DNA of 64,000 bases from Devosia soli (GCF_000970455.1 NZ_LAJG01000042.1:186001-250000); one strand, 5' to 3'. Numbered from the stretch's first letter, positions 54,226 through 63,689 are shown. The notes: generated by a model from the sequence alone, not told the origin. Program-made: numbers and translations.

Positions 54226-56040
54226 TCAACCAAAAACACTCGCCCCGCGATCCGCCACACCAACCAGGCTCCGGAACCCGGCAAACAACTCCCGGCCCAT
54301 GCCAAAATGCTGCGGCCGCAAGTCTTCCAGGGCCGGAGTACGCGAGAAGAATTCTTTCTCGTCGCCGAGGAAAGTCAACGTGCCTTCATTGGCATCGAGC
54401 CGGATCATGTCGCCATCGCGAATCTTGCTGATCGGACCGCCATCGACGGCTTCCGGGGTCATGTGGATCGCCGCCGGCACCTTGCCAGATGCACCCGACA
54501 TACGACCGTCCGTGAGAAGTGCTACCTTAAAGCCTCGATCCTGCAAAATGCCGAGCGAGGGCGTCAACTTGTGCAGTTCCGGCATGCCGAGCGCCTTGGG
54601 GCCGGAAAAGCGCACCACCGCAATGAAATCGCCGGTCAGTTCACCGGCCTTGAACGCTGCCTGCATGCCATCTTGGCTATGGAAGACGCGCGCCGGCGCC
54701 TCGACCACGCGATGCTCTGGCTTGACCGCCGAGACCTTGATCACCGAGCGGCCGAGATTGCCTGTCAGCAGCTTGAGGCCACCGGTCTGCTGGAACGGCG
54801 TCTTGACGCTGGTCAAGACCTTGGGCAGCGCGCTTTCGGCCGGCGCAGGTTCGAAGGCGAGCTTGTCTTCGATCAGCTTGGCTTCGACACTGTAGTTGGA
54901 GAGCCCCGCACCCCAGACGGTCTTGACGTCTTCGTGGAGATAACCGCCCTCGAGCAGTTCGCGGATCATGAAACCCATGCCGCCCGCGGCATGGAAGTGG
55001 TTCACGTCGGCGACGCCATTGGGATAGACGCGCGCCAGGAGCGGGGTCGCGTCCGAGAGGTCGCTCATATCGTCCCAGGTCACCTGCAGGCCGGCGGCTG
55101 CCGCCATGGCGATCAGGTGCATGGTGTGATTGGTTGAGCCACCCGTCGCATGGAGGCCCACGAGCCCGTTGACGATGGCCTTTTCATCGACGATGTGGCC
55201 GATGGGCGTATATTCATTGCCCTGCGCGGTCAGCGACAGCGCACGCTTCGTTGCCTCGCGCGTCAGCGCATCGCGAAGCGGCGTGCCGGGATTGACAAAG
55301 CTTGCCCCCGGCAGGTGCAGGCCCATGATTTCCATGAGCATCTGGTTTGAATTCGCCGTGCCATAAAAGGTGCAGGTACCTGCCGAATGATAGGATTTGC
55401 TCTCGGCTTCGAGCAGCTCCGCCCGGCCAACCTTGCCCTCGGCATAAAGCTGGCGAACTTTTGCCTTTTCATCATTCGGAATGCCCGAAGGCATCGGGCC
55501 TGCGGGCACGAACACAGCCGGCAAGTGCCCGAAGGTCAGCGCGCCGATGACGAGGCCCGGCACGATCTTGTCGCAGATCCCAAGATAGACGCCCGCATCG
55601 AACATATTGTGCGAAAGCGCGATGGCCGTCGCCATGGCAATCACATCGCGCGAGAACAGCGAGAGGTCCATGCCCGGCTGGCCCTGCGTGACGCCATCGC
55701 ACATGGCCGGCACGCCGCCTGCCACCTGGGCCGTCGCGCCCATTTCGCGCGCCGCTTCCTTGATGATGTCGGGATAGAATTGATAGGGCTGATGCGCCGA
55801 GAGCATGTCGTTGTAGCTCGTGACGATGCCTAGGTTCAGCGTCTTGTTGCCGGCCAGCGCCGCCTTTTCGGAAGGCGCGCAAGCGGCAAAGGCATGGGCC
55901 AGATTGCCGCACGAAAGGCTCGACCGGTAAACGCCGGCTTCCTTGGCGGCATCGATGCGCGCGAGATAATCGCGGCGCGTGTCCTGGCTGCGGGCCGCAA
56001 TGCGGTCGGTCACGTCCTTGATGGCCTGGCGGACGGTCAT
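54226..56040 (-). CDS. edd: 6-Phosphogluconate dehydratase
   Basis: Edd dehydrates 6-phosphogluconate to 2-keto-3-deoxy-6-phosphogluconate, the first committed Entner-Doudoroff step. The 604-residue IlvD/Edd protein starts [18 protein letters not shown], and carries the [4Fe-4S] cysteines in [14 protein letters not shown] and the C-terminal CFG-type region; [28 protein letters not shown] is typical. ATG 56040 is the family start; an in-frame upstream codon at 56073 would add 11 residues. It is last in the kinase-zwf-pgl-edd series. The aldolase eda is not in the window. Confidence 0.95.
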   Translation of the reverse strand: MTVRQAIKDVTDRIAARSQDTRRDYLARIDAAKEAGVYRSSLSCGNLAHAFAACAPSEKAALAGNKTLNLGIVTSYNDMLSAHQPYQFYPDIIKEAAREMGATAQVAGGVPAMCDGVTQGQPGMDLSLFSRDVIAMATAIALSHNMFDAGVYLGICDKIVPGLVIGALTFGHLPAVFVPAGPMPSGIPNDEKAKVRQLYAEGKVGRAELLEAESKSYHSAGTCTFYGTANSNQMLMEIMGLHLPGASFVNPGTPLRDALTREATKRALSLTAQGNEYTPIGHIVDEKAIVNGLVGLHATGGSTNHTMHLIAMAAAAGLQVTWDDMSDLSDATPLLARVYPNGVADVNHFHAAGGMGFMIRELLEGGYLHEDVKTVWGAGLSNYSVEAKLIEDKLAFEPAPAESALPKVLTSVKTPFQQTGGLKLLTGNLGRSVIKVSAVKPEHRVVEAPARVFHSQDGMQAAFKAGELTGDFIAVVRFSGPKALGMPELHKLTPSLGILQDRGFKVALLTDGRMSGASGKVPAAIHMTPEAVDGGPISKIRDGDMIRLDANEGTLTFLGDEKEFFSRTPALEDLRPQHFGMGRELFAGFRSLVGVADRGASVFG

Positions 56041-56130
56041 GGTCTTTCTCCATAAAGGGCAAGGACGCGCCAAAGGGGGGCCGCTGGCGCGGATAAGCCT
56101 TGCAACGATGACTGGCGCCGGGTGCGGCCA

Positions 56131-56153
56131 GGGCGGTCGATTGGGGACCGCCC
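56131..56153. other. Hairpin between pgl and edd
   Basis: GGGCGGTC (56131-56138) and GACCGCCC (56146-56153) form a perfect 8-bp stem with a 7-nt loop. It sits in a 120-bp gap between pgl and edd, with no T run. It may affect edd expression relative to zwf-pgl. Confidence 0.4.
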
Positions 56154-56160
56154 CAGGGGC

Positions 56161-56856
56161 TCAGGGCGACCAGTAAACTGAAAGCGGCGCGCCTGAGCGA
56201 AGCACGGCGCGGATCGGCATCTCGTCGACCGGACCGTCGCCGAGCGCCTTTTCGAGCACTTCGGCCTTTTCCTCTCCCTCGATGTGGAGATAAAGGCCGT
56301 CTGTTTCCAAAAGACGCGGCAGGGTAAAGGTGATGCGTGGTTCGCCCGCGCCCGGCGCGTGGATGGCAAGGGTCGGGCCCTCGGCCGTCAGCGCCGCGTC
56401 GAGCGTATCGCCGCCCGGGAAAAAGCTGGCCGTGTGTCCGTCAGTGCCCATGCCGAGGATCACCGCGGCAAAAGGCTTCGGCAGCGCGCCGACCAATGCA
56501 TTGGTCTTGGCCACAGCCTCCGGCGTTGGCTCGTCACCACCCGAATAGAGCGGCACGAAGCGGGCGACAGCCGCCGGTCCCTGCAGCATCTTTTCGTTGA
56601 CCAGCAAAGCGTTGGACCGATCAGAGGTCTCGTCGACCCAGCGCTCGTCCACCGGCGTCACGACCACCTTGGTCCAGTCGACACCGCGGAATTTCCCGAG
56701 CGCCTGGAAAAACCTCCCCGGCGTCGAGCCTCCGCTGACGGCAATCGCCGCTTCGCCGCGTTCGGCAATGGCCGTGCGAATGCGGTCGGCAATGGCTTCG
56801 GCCAGCTCCTTGGCAAGCGTCGGCCGGTCGGCAAAGGTGCGGCGGTCTATGGTCAC
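56161..56856 (-). CDS. pgl: 6-Phosphogluconolactonase
   Basis: Pgl hydrolyses 6-phosphogluconolactone to 6-phosphogluconate. The 231-residue protein is of the glucosamine-6-phosphate isomerase-like type (not the YbhE beta-propeller), with AIAVSGGSTPGRFFQAL, VVTPVDERWVDETSDRSNALLVNEKML and ILGMGTDGHTASFFPGGDTL, the active-site aspartate and histidine region. Its start overlaps the zwf stop by 4 bp, so translation is coupled with the enzyme that makes its substrate. Confidence 0.94.
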   Translation of the reverse strand: MTIDRRTFADRPTLAKELAEAIADRIRTAIAERGEAAIAVSGGSTPGRFFQALGKFRGVDWTKVVVTPVDERWVDETSDRSNALLVNEKMLQGPAAVARFVPLYSGGDEPTPEAVAKTNALVGALPKPFAAVILGMGTDGHTASFFPGGDTLDAALTAEGPTLAIHAPGAGEPRITFTLPRLLETDGLYLHIEGEEKAEVLEKALGDGPVDEMPIRAVLRSGAPLSVYWSP

Positions 56857-58337
56857 GTGAGCGGATCCTCATACCAGGAGCGGCCATCGCGCTCGATCAG
56901 CGCCACTGCGCCACTCGGGCCCCAGGTGCCGGCCGTATACGTCTGCGGCGGCTCGCTCGAACGATCCCAGGCTTCGCGGATCGGATCAACCCACATCCAG
57001 GCCGCTTCCAGTTCGTCGCGGCGCATGAAGAGCGTCTGGCTACCGCGGATCACGTCCATCAGCAGGCGCTCATAAGCTTCCGGCGTGCGCTCGGCAAAAG
57101 TCTCGGCAAAAGAGAGGTTGAGCGGCACTTCACGCAGGCGCATGCCGCCCGGCCCCGGATCCTTGATCATCATCAGGAGCTTGACGCCCTCGTTGGGCTG
57201 GAGCCGCATGATCAGCTTGTTGGGCTTGGGCGCGCCTTCCGCATGGTCGAAGATCGAGTGCGGAATGGGCTTGAACTGGATGCAGATTTCCGAGACGCGC
57301 TCGGCCATACGCTTGCCGGTGCGCAGGTAAAACGGCACGCCGGCCCAGCGCCAGTTGTCGATATTGGCCTTGAGCGCCACGAAGGTTTCGGTACGGCTGC
57401 CCTTCTTTTCTTCCGGCAATTCGTCCTGATAGCCGGCAACCGAGGTCGCTTCCGAGGACACGCCGCGATATTGGCCGCGCACGGTGTTCTTGCCCACTTC
57501 GCCATTGACGATCGGCCGCAGTGCCCGCAGCACCTTCAGCTTTTCGTCGCGCAGCGCATTGGCTTCGTCCGATGCCGGTGGTTCCATCGCCACAAGGCAG
57601 AGCAACTGCAGCATGTGGTTCTGGATCATGTCGCGAAGCGCGCCGCTCTCGTCATAATAGCCGCGCGTGCCGGCGCCGACGCTTTCGGCGACGGTCAATT
57701 GCACGTGGTCAATATGGGCCGAATTCCAGACCGGCTCGAAAAGCGTATTGGCAAAGCGCAGGGCCAGCAGGTTCTGCACCGTTTCTTTGCCGAGATAATG
57801 GTCGATGCGATAGACCTGATCTTCCTTGAAGATCTTGGCAACGCCGTCGTTGATCGCCTTGGACGATTCAAGATCATGCCCGAGAGGCTTTTCGATCACG
57901 ACGCGGGCGTCGCGGCGATAAAGCTTCTTGGCCGCAAGATATTCGGCGATCGGCTCGAAAAGGTCCGGCGCCACGGCGAGATAGAAGGCGCGGACGATCT
58001 TTGGATCGTTGCGCAGCGCCTTGCCGAGATCGCCCGATTCATTGGGCTTGCTGGCATCGACCGGCACATAGGTGCAGATTTTGACGAAACGCTCGATCGT
58101 CGCCTCGTCCTGATAGTCCTTTTCGACGAACTGGTTGATAGCGTCGCGCACCGAAGTCTGGAAATCGGCCTCGCTGAGCTTGGAGCGCGAGGCGCCGATG
58201 ATGCGGCTCTGTTCGTCGAACTGACCATCCTTGAAGCGATGATAGAGCGCAGGCACGAGCTTGCGCTTGGTCAGGTCACCCGTGGCGCCAAACACCACAT
58301 AGTCGAAGGGCTGCACGGGGATGATACGGCTGGACAC
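56853..58337 (-). CDS. zwf: Glucose-6-phosphate 1-dehydrogenase
   Basis: Zwf oxidises glucose-6-phosphate to the lactone with NADP. The 494-residue protein has the nucleotide loop FGATGDLTKRKL at 16-27 and the substrate block RIDHYLGKE with the catalytic-site lysine and aspartate. EKPLGHDLESS is also present. I chose GTG 58337, which gives the family start MSSRIIPVQPFDYVVFGATGD; the frame upstream overlaps the kinase gene and is not family sequence. It lies 11 bp after the kinase and overlaps pgl. Confidence 0.95.
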   Translation of the reverse strand: MSSRIIPVQPFDYVVFGATGDLTKRKLVPALYHRFKDGQFDEQSRIIGASRSKLSEADFQTSVRDAINQFVEKDYQDEATIERFVKICTYVPVDASKPNESGDLGKALRNDPKIVRAFYLAVAPDLFEPIAEYLAAKKLYRRDARVVIEKPLGHDLESSKAINDGVAKIFKEDQVYRIDHYLGKETVQNLLALRFANTLFEPVWNSAHIDHVQLTVAESVGAGTRGYYDESGALRDMIQNHMLQLLCLVAMEPPASDEANALRDEKLKVLRALRPIVNGEVGKNTVRGQYRGVSSEATSVAGYQDELPEEKKGSRTETFVALKANIDNWRWAGVPFYLRTGKRMAERVSEICIQFKPIPHSIFDHAEGAPKPNKLIMRLQPNEGVKLLMMIKDPGPGGMRLREVPLNLSFAETFAERTPEAYERLLMDVIRGSQTLFMRRDELEAAWMWVDPIREAWDRSSEPPQTYTAGTWGPSGAVALIERDGRSWYEDPLT

Positions 58338-58348
58338 TGGGCAAGTCC

Positions 58349-59290
58349 CTAGTTTGAAGCGACGTTTTGCTTGGCGAGGATCACCGCGCCATGCAGGGGC
58401 TCGAATTGCGGCAGGGCGACGAAGTCCCCATAGCGTTGGGTGAGGCGCGGGAAGAGCCGCTGTCCGAGGCCACCGACAATGGCCATCACCTTGGCATCGT
58501 GCGCTTTGAACCAGCGCACATAGGTGTCGATATAGCCCGTCTGGATGTCGAGCATCTTGAGCGCGACCGGATCGTTCTGTTCGAGATGGTCGAACCAGAG
58601 CGGCATGAGCTTGCCGAATTCCCCCGGCGCCCGGCCGATCAGCGCGTCGTCGCACCCTTCGGTGCCGTCGCGGCTCAAAAGCTTGAGGTCCATCTCGGTC
58701 GCAAACGACCAGGTCATGACCGCCTGATTGTCGCCGCCGAGCGCAGCGATCACGGCCTTGGTCAGCGGCGAGCCGTCGACGAGGCCGTCTTCGGCCTCGA
58801 CGGCATAGCGCGCAAGCTCACGGCCCAAAATAGCGCCCGACATCTGGTCGCCGATATGAAAACCCCAGCCGCCGGCCTGATAGCGCTTGCCACCGACGAT
58901 CGACATGGCGGCCGAGCCGGTGCCGATGATGACGACCCCGCCTTCGCCCCCACCCAGGGCGCCAGCGTGGGCGATATCGATGTCGTCATAGACGGTTACA
59001 CCGGCAAAGGGCCAGTTGCGTGCAGCAAATTCGGCGCGGGCCGAATCCATGCGCCCGCCGGCCATGCCGAAGCAGGCATAGGTATTGGCGGTCTCGGCAT
59101 AATCGATCCCTGCGGCCTTGAAGACATCGCGGGTGCCGTCGCTGATCGCTTTATAGGCGGGCTCGCCGTCGTCGATCTGCAGGTTGGAACGGCCGTTCTT
59201 GACTTCAGCCAGCGTCGCCAGATTTTCGTCGGCTAAACGCACGCGGCAATTGGTGCCGCCGCCGTCAACGCCAAGGTAATATCGGGGCAC
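58349..59290 (-). CDS. BadF/BadG-family sugar kinase (glucosamine/N-acetylglucosamine kinase type)
   Basis: This 313-residue ASKHA-fold kinase has the phosphate-1 loop GVDGGGTNCRVRL at 7-19, the phosphate-2 loop VVIIGTGSAAMSI, WGFHIGDQMSGAILG and an adenosine block AIVGGLGQRLF. Such proteins phosphorylate glucosamine or N-acetylglucosamine. Because it is first of the series upstream of zwf-pgl-edd, glucose or another hexose is possible; I cannot choose from sequence alone. It is divergent from cobU. Confidence 0.82.
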   Translation of the reverse strand: MPRYYLGVDGGGTNCRVRLADENLATLAEVKNGRSNLQIDDGEPAYKAISDGTRDVFKAAGIDYAETANTYACFGMAGGRMDSARAEFAARNWPFAGVTVYDDIDIAHAGALGGGEGGVVIIGTGSAAMSIVGGKRYQAGGWGFHIGDQMSGAILGRELARYAVEAEDGLVDGSPLTKAVIAALGGDNQAVMTWSFATEMDLKLLSRDGTEGCDDALIGRAPGEFGKLMPLWFDHLEQNDPVALKMLDIQTGYIDTYVRWFKAHDAKVMAIVGGLGQRLFPRLTQRYGDFVALPQFEPLHGAVILAKQNVASN

Positions 59291-59538
59291 GCGGTTTCTC
59301 CGTGATCAGGTGGGAAGCCGGGACGAAGCAGCGCCCGTCGCGACGCGAGCCACCCTAAAGTGTCAATTCGGCGCGGACCATAATGCGAAAGATCGTAAGA
59401 CGAAAGTAGCATAAGCCCAAAAACGTTCGCCCGATGGTGGTTTTACGTGAGGCGCGCCAGAGCCGGATGGACGCGTGGAACGGGAGCCCGGTCAAATCGG
59501 TTTCCCGGACATCCACCAGGAAGCGGCGGGAGGACGAG

Positions 59539-60084
59539 ATGCGGCATGCACTGGTTCTGGGAGGCGCGCGATCAGGCAAGACGGCTTTTGCCGAGCGATT
59601 GGCTCTGCGTGCCGGCAGTCGCCCGGTCTATCTGGCGACCGCCGCGACGCTTGATCCGGAAATGCGCGATCGCGTCGCCAGTCACCGTGCCGGCCATGCC
59701 GATCGCTTCACCACCATCGAGGAGCCGCTGGCGCTCTCCCCGGTCATTCTTGCGGCAGGCGACGTGCACGACGTGATTCTCGTTGATTGCCTGACGCTCT
59801 GGATCACCAATCTTCTGATCGCCAACGAGGATGTTGCGACCGCCGTGGGCGAGCTTTGCGCCACGCTGATGGAATTTCAGCGCGCCAAGGTAATCCTTGT
59901 CAGCAATGAGGTCGGACTGGGCATCGTCCCCGAAAATGCCATGGCCCGTACCTTCCGCGATCTTGCCGGCTCCGCTCACCAGCGGCTCGCCGAAGTCTGC
60001 GACGATGTCTATTTCGTCGCCGCGGGCCTGCCCCTCACCTTAAAAGGCAACTCTCCCCAACCGCAGGGAGCGACGGCGCAATAG
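59539..60084 (+). CDS. cobU: Adenosylcobinamide kinase/adenosylcobinamide-phosphate guanylyltransferase
   Basis: CobU (CobP) phosphorylates and guanylylates adenosylcobinamide in late B12 synthesis and salvage. The 181-residue protein starts at ATG 59539, preceded by GGGAGGA, and has the P-loop GGARSGKT at 8-15, VYLATAATLDPEM, RIASH-like RVASHRAGH with the guanylated histidine, and VDCLTLWITNLL. NEVGLGIVPENAMAR is typical. No other cobalamin gene lies in the window and I find no B12 riboswitch upstream, so it may be a salvage or orphan copy. Confidence 0.94.
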   Translation: MRHALVLGGARSGKTAFAERLALRAGSRPVYLATAATLDPEMRDRVASHRAGHADRFTTIEEPLALSPVILAAGDVHDVILVDCLTLWITNLLIANEDVATAVGELCATLMEFQRAKVILVSNEVGLGIVPENAMARTFRDLAGSAHQRLAEVCDDVYFVAAGLPLTLKGNSPQPQGATAQ

Positions 60085-60225
60085 ATAAGAGTAAGTGCAA
60101 TCAAGGGCTTGCGGGAACCAGCACCAGAAGCAAATGCTTCTGAAAATCACTCGCAAATACAAGGACTTGCCGGCGGTCGACATTGAAGCTATGGCCTCCT
60201 CCTCGCCGAAACGGAGACCGATCAC

Positions 60226-61116
60226 ATGTCCGAACGTACGCTCGCCATTGCAACGGCCAGCCTTGTCATTGGCATCGCCGTACTCGGCCTCAAATTCTTT
60301 GCCTGGTCGATCACCGGCTCCATCGCGCTTTATTCCGACGCCCTCGAATCGATCGTCAATGTCGTGACGGCCATTGCGGCGCTCGTCGCGGTGCGCCTCG
60401 CCCAACGCCCGGCCGATGCCTCGCTGCCTTATGGCTACCATAAGGCGGAGTACTTTTCGGCCGTTCTCGTCGGCGTCATGATCATCGTCGCGGCCATTCT
60501 CATTCTGCGCGAAGCCTATTTCGGCTTCATGTCGCCCGAACTGCCCCAGGCGCCGATCGAAGGCCTCGCCGTCAGCTTTGCCGCCACGGTGATCAATGTC
60601 GGCTGGGCACAGTATCTCAGGCGCTATGGCCACCGGGTGCGCTCGCCGGCGCTCGTCGCCGATGCCAAACATCTGATGACGGACGTCGTTTCGACCATCG
60701 GCGTCATCTTCGGCCTCGTCCTCGTCTATGCAACCGGCATCGCTGCGCTCGATTCAGCGCTCGCCGCCCTCGTCGCACTCAACATACTCTGGTCCGGCTG
60801 GGGCGTCATCCGCGACAGCGTCGGCGGTCTCATGGACGTCGCCGTGCCACCCGATACGCAAAAGACCATTCGCGATGTCATCTCGCAAAGCGCCGATGGC
60901 GCTATCGAGGCCCACGACATCCGCACCCGCCAGGCCGGCAAGCTGACCTTCATTGACTTCCACCTTGTCGTGCCCGGCGCCATGACGGTCGATCACGCCC
61001 ACACCATCTGCGACGCCATCGAAGCCAAGCTGCGCGACGCGGTCAAGGACGTGCAGATCACCATCCACGTCGAGCCCGAAAACAAGGCCAAGCACGCCGG
61101 GATCGTCGTGGTTTAG
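60226..61116 (+). CDS. Cation diffusion facilitator transporter
   Basis: The 296-residue CDF exports divalent metal ions in exchange for protons. It has six membrane helices followed by a cytosolic ferredoxin-like domain (about 215-285) that ends in HTI-C-DAIEAKLRDAV. The TM5 metal pair is kept as HLMTD (H-x3-D). The TM2 partner is SDALESIVN (E-x3-N, Glu41/Asn45) where zinc-type CDFs have H-x3-D, so the metal may differ. An Fe, Mn or Zn role cannot be settled from sequence. It lies 141 bp after cobU. Confidence 0.88.
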   Translation: MSERTLAIATASLVIGIAVLGLKFFAWSITGSIALYSDALESIVNVVTAIAALVAVRLAQRPADASLPYGYHKAEYFSAVLVGVMIIVAAILILREAYFGFMSPELPQAPIEGLAVSFAATVINVGWAQYLRRYGHRVRSPALVADAKHLMTDVVSTIGVIFGLVLVYATGIAALDSALAALVALNILWSGWGVIRDSVGGLMDVAVPPDTQKTIRDVISQSADGAIEAHDIRTRQAGKLTFIDFHLVVPGAMTVDHAHTICDAIEAKLRDAVKDVQITIHVEPENKAKHAGIVVV

Positions 61117-61168
61117 GCCGACTGTCGCCCCTTGCCGTACGCCCCCGATGCGGGGCACACTCCCCGTC

Positions 61169-61648
61169 ATGCGCCTCATCACTGCCCTCCTTGCCATCCT
61201 TCTTGCCGTCACGGCCGCTCATGCCCAGTCTGGCTGGGGGTACTATGCCAATGGGCGCTATGGTTACGAAGTGGACATCCCGCCCGGTTTCGAGGGCCAG
61301 GGCGAAAGCGATAATGGCGATGGCGAAGTTTTTCTGCTTGATGGCCGCGTCGGCAAATTGACGGTCTGGGGCGGTTACTTCGCGCTTGAGCCCGATTTCG
61401 AATCCGAAGCCAATGCCCGTTTTGCCGACGACCGTGACGATGGCTGGAACGTCATCTCCCAGGCTGCCACACCTGGATGGGCCACCTGGTCGGCCGAAAA
61501 ATCCGGCCGCGTGATTGTCCAGCACATGATCGCCCTATGCGACGCGAGCGGTTATGCCGCGCTTCGCCTCGAATATGCGCAGACCGACCGCCCCAGGCTC
61601 GACGATCTGGTCGAGCCGCTGGTCACCTCGTTCAAGTCCGCCTGCTGA
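61169..61648 (+). CDS. Secreted hypothetical protein
   Basis: The 159-residue protein has a signal peptide (RLITALLAILLAVTAAHA) and a domain with YANGRYGYEVDIPPGFEGQGESDNGDGEVF, which resembles periplasmic proteins of unknown function. Two cysteines, one in IALCDASG and one as the last residue, may form a disulfide. It is convergent with the next gene and overlaps it by 17 bp. I do not recognise a function. Confidence 0.75.
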   Translation: MRLITALLAILLAVTAAHAQSGWGYYANGRYGYEVDIPPGFEGQGESDNGDGEVFLLDGRVGKLTVWGGYFALEPDFESEANARFADDRDDGWNVISQAATPGWATWSAEKSGRVIVQHMIALCDASGYAALRLEYAQTDRPRLDDLVEPLVTSFKSAC

Positions 61649-62213
61649 GGGCAATCGCGTCGGCATGATCGATGATGCGCCGCGCCGCTTCGGCCGCCGG
61701 TAGCGTCGTCGTATCGATATCGAGGCGATGCGAATGATCGACCACGAGCAATCTCTTGGTCCTCCGCACAATGGCAGCTCCCTCAGCATCGGTCATTTTA
61801 AGCCGTTCTCCGCGCTCGAGGGACGGAATGCGCCGCGCATGCGCCTCGTCCGATGCCGAAAGCAGAACCGGCACGAATATGCCGTCGCGCCGCCGGGCCG
61901 TGGCGACCACTTCGTCGTAGCACTGGCGGTCGAGCGGATCATCCTCCATCAAGGCGTTTGTAAGAACGAAGCTCGCATCCCTAGGGGCGATTTCGGCTAT
62001 TGCGATCAGCGCTTGGCGGCGGATCGTCATGATGAGGTCCCAGGCCCGCTCCGGGATTTTGGTCCGCCCGTCTTCACGGATGAGCGAGAAGATCACATTG
62101 TTGGCGAGATGGTTGTCGAACAACCGGGCCGTGGTCGCCTCAACAATGGCTTTGCCGATCGTCAGTTTTCCGACGCCATAATGGCCGATGAGATAGATGA
62201 TGGTGTTCTGCAT
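61632..62213 (-). CDS. P-loop NTPase, adenylate-kinase-like
   Basis: The 193-residue protein has the P-loop GHYGVGKLT at about 10-18, where the usual Ser/Thr after the lysine is Leu, with Thr next to it. A helix-rich lid-like middle (WDLIMTIRRQALIAIAEIAPRDASFVLTNAL) and a basic segment SDEAHARRIPSLERGERLK follow, and DH-x-H occurs late. It looks like a small-molecule kinase; substrate unknown. ATG 62213 gives the first clean Met; a longer frame upstream is unsupported. Confidence 0.7.
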   Translation of the reverse strand: MQNTIIYLIGHYGVGKLTIGKAIVEATTARLFDNHLANNVIFSLIREDGRTKIPERAWDLIMTIRRQALIAIAEIAPRDASFVLTNALMEDDPLDRQCYDEVVATARRRDGIFVPVLLSASDEAHARRIPSLERGERLKMTDAEGAAIVRRTKRLLVVDHSHRLDIDTTTLPAAEAARRIIDHADAIALSRRT

Positions 62214-62229
62214 CCATCTCGCCCTTCCA

Positions 62230-62889
62230 TCAATAGTCCTGCGGTGGCAATTCTTCCGGATAGGGATAGCCGACCGAGATCGACTGGACCCGAACATCGA
62301 GCGTTTTGAGGAGCGGCTCCGAGGACGATACCGTCACCTCGCCCGAAACCGCATCGACATTGAGATCGGATGGATATTCGTCGTTGGGCGCAAAGCGGAT
62401 CCAGAAGCCGCAGCCGTCTTCGGAATTGACCAGCGTGCCCTTTTCGAAATTCGCATTGCCGCCATAATCCCACCAGAAGCCGCCGACGGTAAACGGCGCG
62501 CCGTTGATCTTTTCCACCTCGGCAACGGTCATGCCGATGCGAACCCCGGTCGGGGTCTGCTGACTTGGCGAAAGCTCGACAGAACCGAGATATTCAAGCT
62601 TGTCCTCGTCCCACCAGCTGAATTCCATCGTCCGCTGCGGGTCATCCGGATAGACCGTTGTCGCCATCACTTCCATGCCCTCGGCGCCATAGACGATGCC
62701 GGTCTTGACGTTTTCGGCCCCGAACGTCTCCTTGACCAGCGCATCAGAGCTTGTCCGCCCGAACACGCCCTCGCAGGTGACGGTTTCCGCGACAGCGGGC
62801 GCCGGATCGGCCGTTTTGTCCTTGGCCAAAACCGGCGAAACGGCGATCAGCACGAGGCTCAGGGCGGTGAGCGGCAGGCGGGCGAACAT
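62230..62889 (-). CDS. Secreted hypothetical protein
   Basis: The 219-residue protein has a signal peptide (FARLPLTALSLVLIAVSPVLA) and a mature domain with CEGVFGRTSSDALVKETFGAENVKTG near the start, GVRIGMTVAEVEKINGAPFTVGGFWWDYGG in the middle (a SmpA-like GM-x3-EVE pattern) and YPSDLNVDAVSGEVTVSSSE. Two cysteines could pair. I do not recognise a family with confidence. It is 16 bp upstream of the P-loop gene and may be in one transcript. Confidence 0.72.
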   Translation of the reverse strand: MFARLPLTALSLVLIAVSPVLAKDKTADPAPAVAETVTCEGVFGRTSSDALVKETFGAENVKTGIVYGAEGMEVMATTVYPDDPQRTMEFSWWDEDKLEYLGSVELSPSQQTPTGVRIGMTVAEVEKINGAPFTVGGFWWDYGGNANFEKGTLVNSEDGCGFWIRFAPNDEYPSDLNVDAVSGEVTVSSSEPLLKTLDVRVQSISVGYPYPEELPPQDY

Positions 62890-62986
62890 GATGAAATTCC
62901 TCCTCAGCGGCGCACATTGTGACCGAGCTTGCGCCTGCCGACAATTGGCGACTCGCGATATGAACGAGGCCTGAAGGAGTTTTGCG

Positions 62987-63241
62987 ATGAAGCCGATTAA
63001 GTTCGACAGAGAAGAAACCAAGGCCATCGTCGGAGAGATACAGGATTATTTCCGCGAGGAACTCGATCAGTCCATCGGCGCTATTCCCGCCGAGATGCTG
63101 ATGCAGTTTTTCGTCGATAAGATGGGCGCCTATTTCTACAATCGAGGCCTTTACGATGCGCAGGCGCTCATCCGCAAACAGGTCGAGAACCTGACCGACG
63201 AGATCTTCGCGCTCGAACAACCGACCCGGCATCTGCGTTGA
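62987..63241 (+). CDS. DUF2164 family protein
   Basis: This 84-residue protein contains the DUF2164 core REETKAIVGEIQDYFREELDQSIGAIPAEMLMQFFVDKMGAYFYNRGLYDAQALI, with a charged C-terminus. Function is unknown; the family is common in bacteria as a short stand-alone cytosolic protein. An AGGAG precedes the ATG at 62987. It is divergent from the secreted protein gene. Confidence 0.88.
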   Translation: MKPIKFDREETKAIVGEIQDYFREELDQSIGAIPAEMLMQFFVDKMGAYFYNRGLYDAQALIRKQVENLTDEIFALEQPTRHLR

Positions 63242-63316
63242 GCTTGCCAAAGTCGGCGATTAGCCGGAAATGATGCGGAACCTCGGTCAACCGGCCGAAT
63301 CGCGCAACGGTGCTTC

Positions 63317-63673
63317 ATGGGTCTTAATTTCCCCAGCCTCGCCCCCATCGGGCTGCTTCTCGCCTCCAACGTCTTCATGACCTTCGCCTGGTACTGGCAC
63401 CTCAAATACCATGGCCTCGTGCTCTGGGTGGTGGTTCTGATCAGTTGGGGCGTGGCGTTCTTCGAGTATTGGCTCGCTATCCCCGCCAATCGCATCGGCT
63501 CTTCGGTCTATTCGGCGGCCGAGCTCAAAACCATCCAGGAAGTCATTTCGCTCTCGGTGTTTGCGCTCTTCGCCGTGTTCTATCTCGGCGAAAAGCTGAC
63601 CTGGAACCACGCGATCGGCTTTGCCTTCATCGGCGTTGGCGCCTTCTTCATCTTCAAGGGCCCCCTCAAATAG
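63317..63673 (+). CDS. DUF486 (DMT-type) small membrane protein
   Basis: The 118-residue protein has four predicted membrane helices and the family motif MTFAWYWHLKY near the start, then VLISWGVAFFEYWLAIPANRIG and the C-terminal FAFIGVGAFFIFKG. DUF486 resembles one half of drug/metabolite transporters; substrate unknown. Its stop lies in the left arm of a perfect palindrome shared with the next, convergent gene. Confidence 0.87.
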   Translation: MGLNFPSLAPIGLLLASNVFMTFAWYWHLKYHGLVLWVVVLISWGVAFFEYWLAIPANRIGSSVYSAAELKTIQEVISLSVFALFAVFYLGEKLTWNHAIGFAFIGVGAFFIFKGPLK

Positions 63674-63689
63674 CCAAGGCTATTTGAGG
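63664..63689. terminator. Perfect hairpin spanning both stop codons of convergent genes
   Basis: CCTCAAATAGCC (63664-63675) and GGCTATTTGAGG (63678-63689) are perfectly complementary with two bases between. Both TAG stops (63671-63673, and 63680-63682 on the minus strand) lie in the arms, so each gene ends Leu-Lys-stop. It may be a bidirectional terminator, although no T run follows. Confidence 0.6.

Noticed and set aside
59291..59538. Possible cobalamin riboswitch upstream of cobU
   Set aside because: I looked for the B12-box GCCACTG and the conserved core and found only a partial GCCAC. The fold elements are missing.
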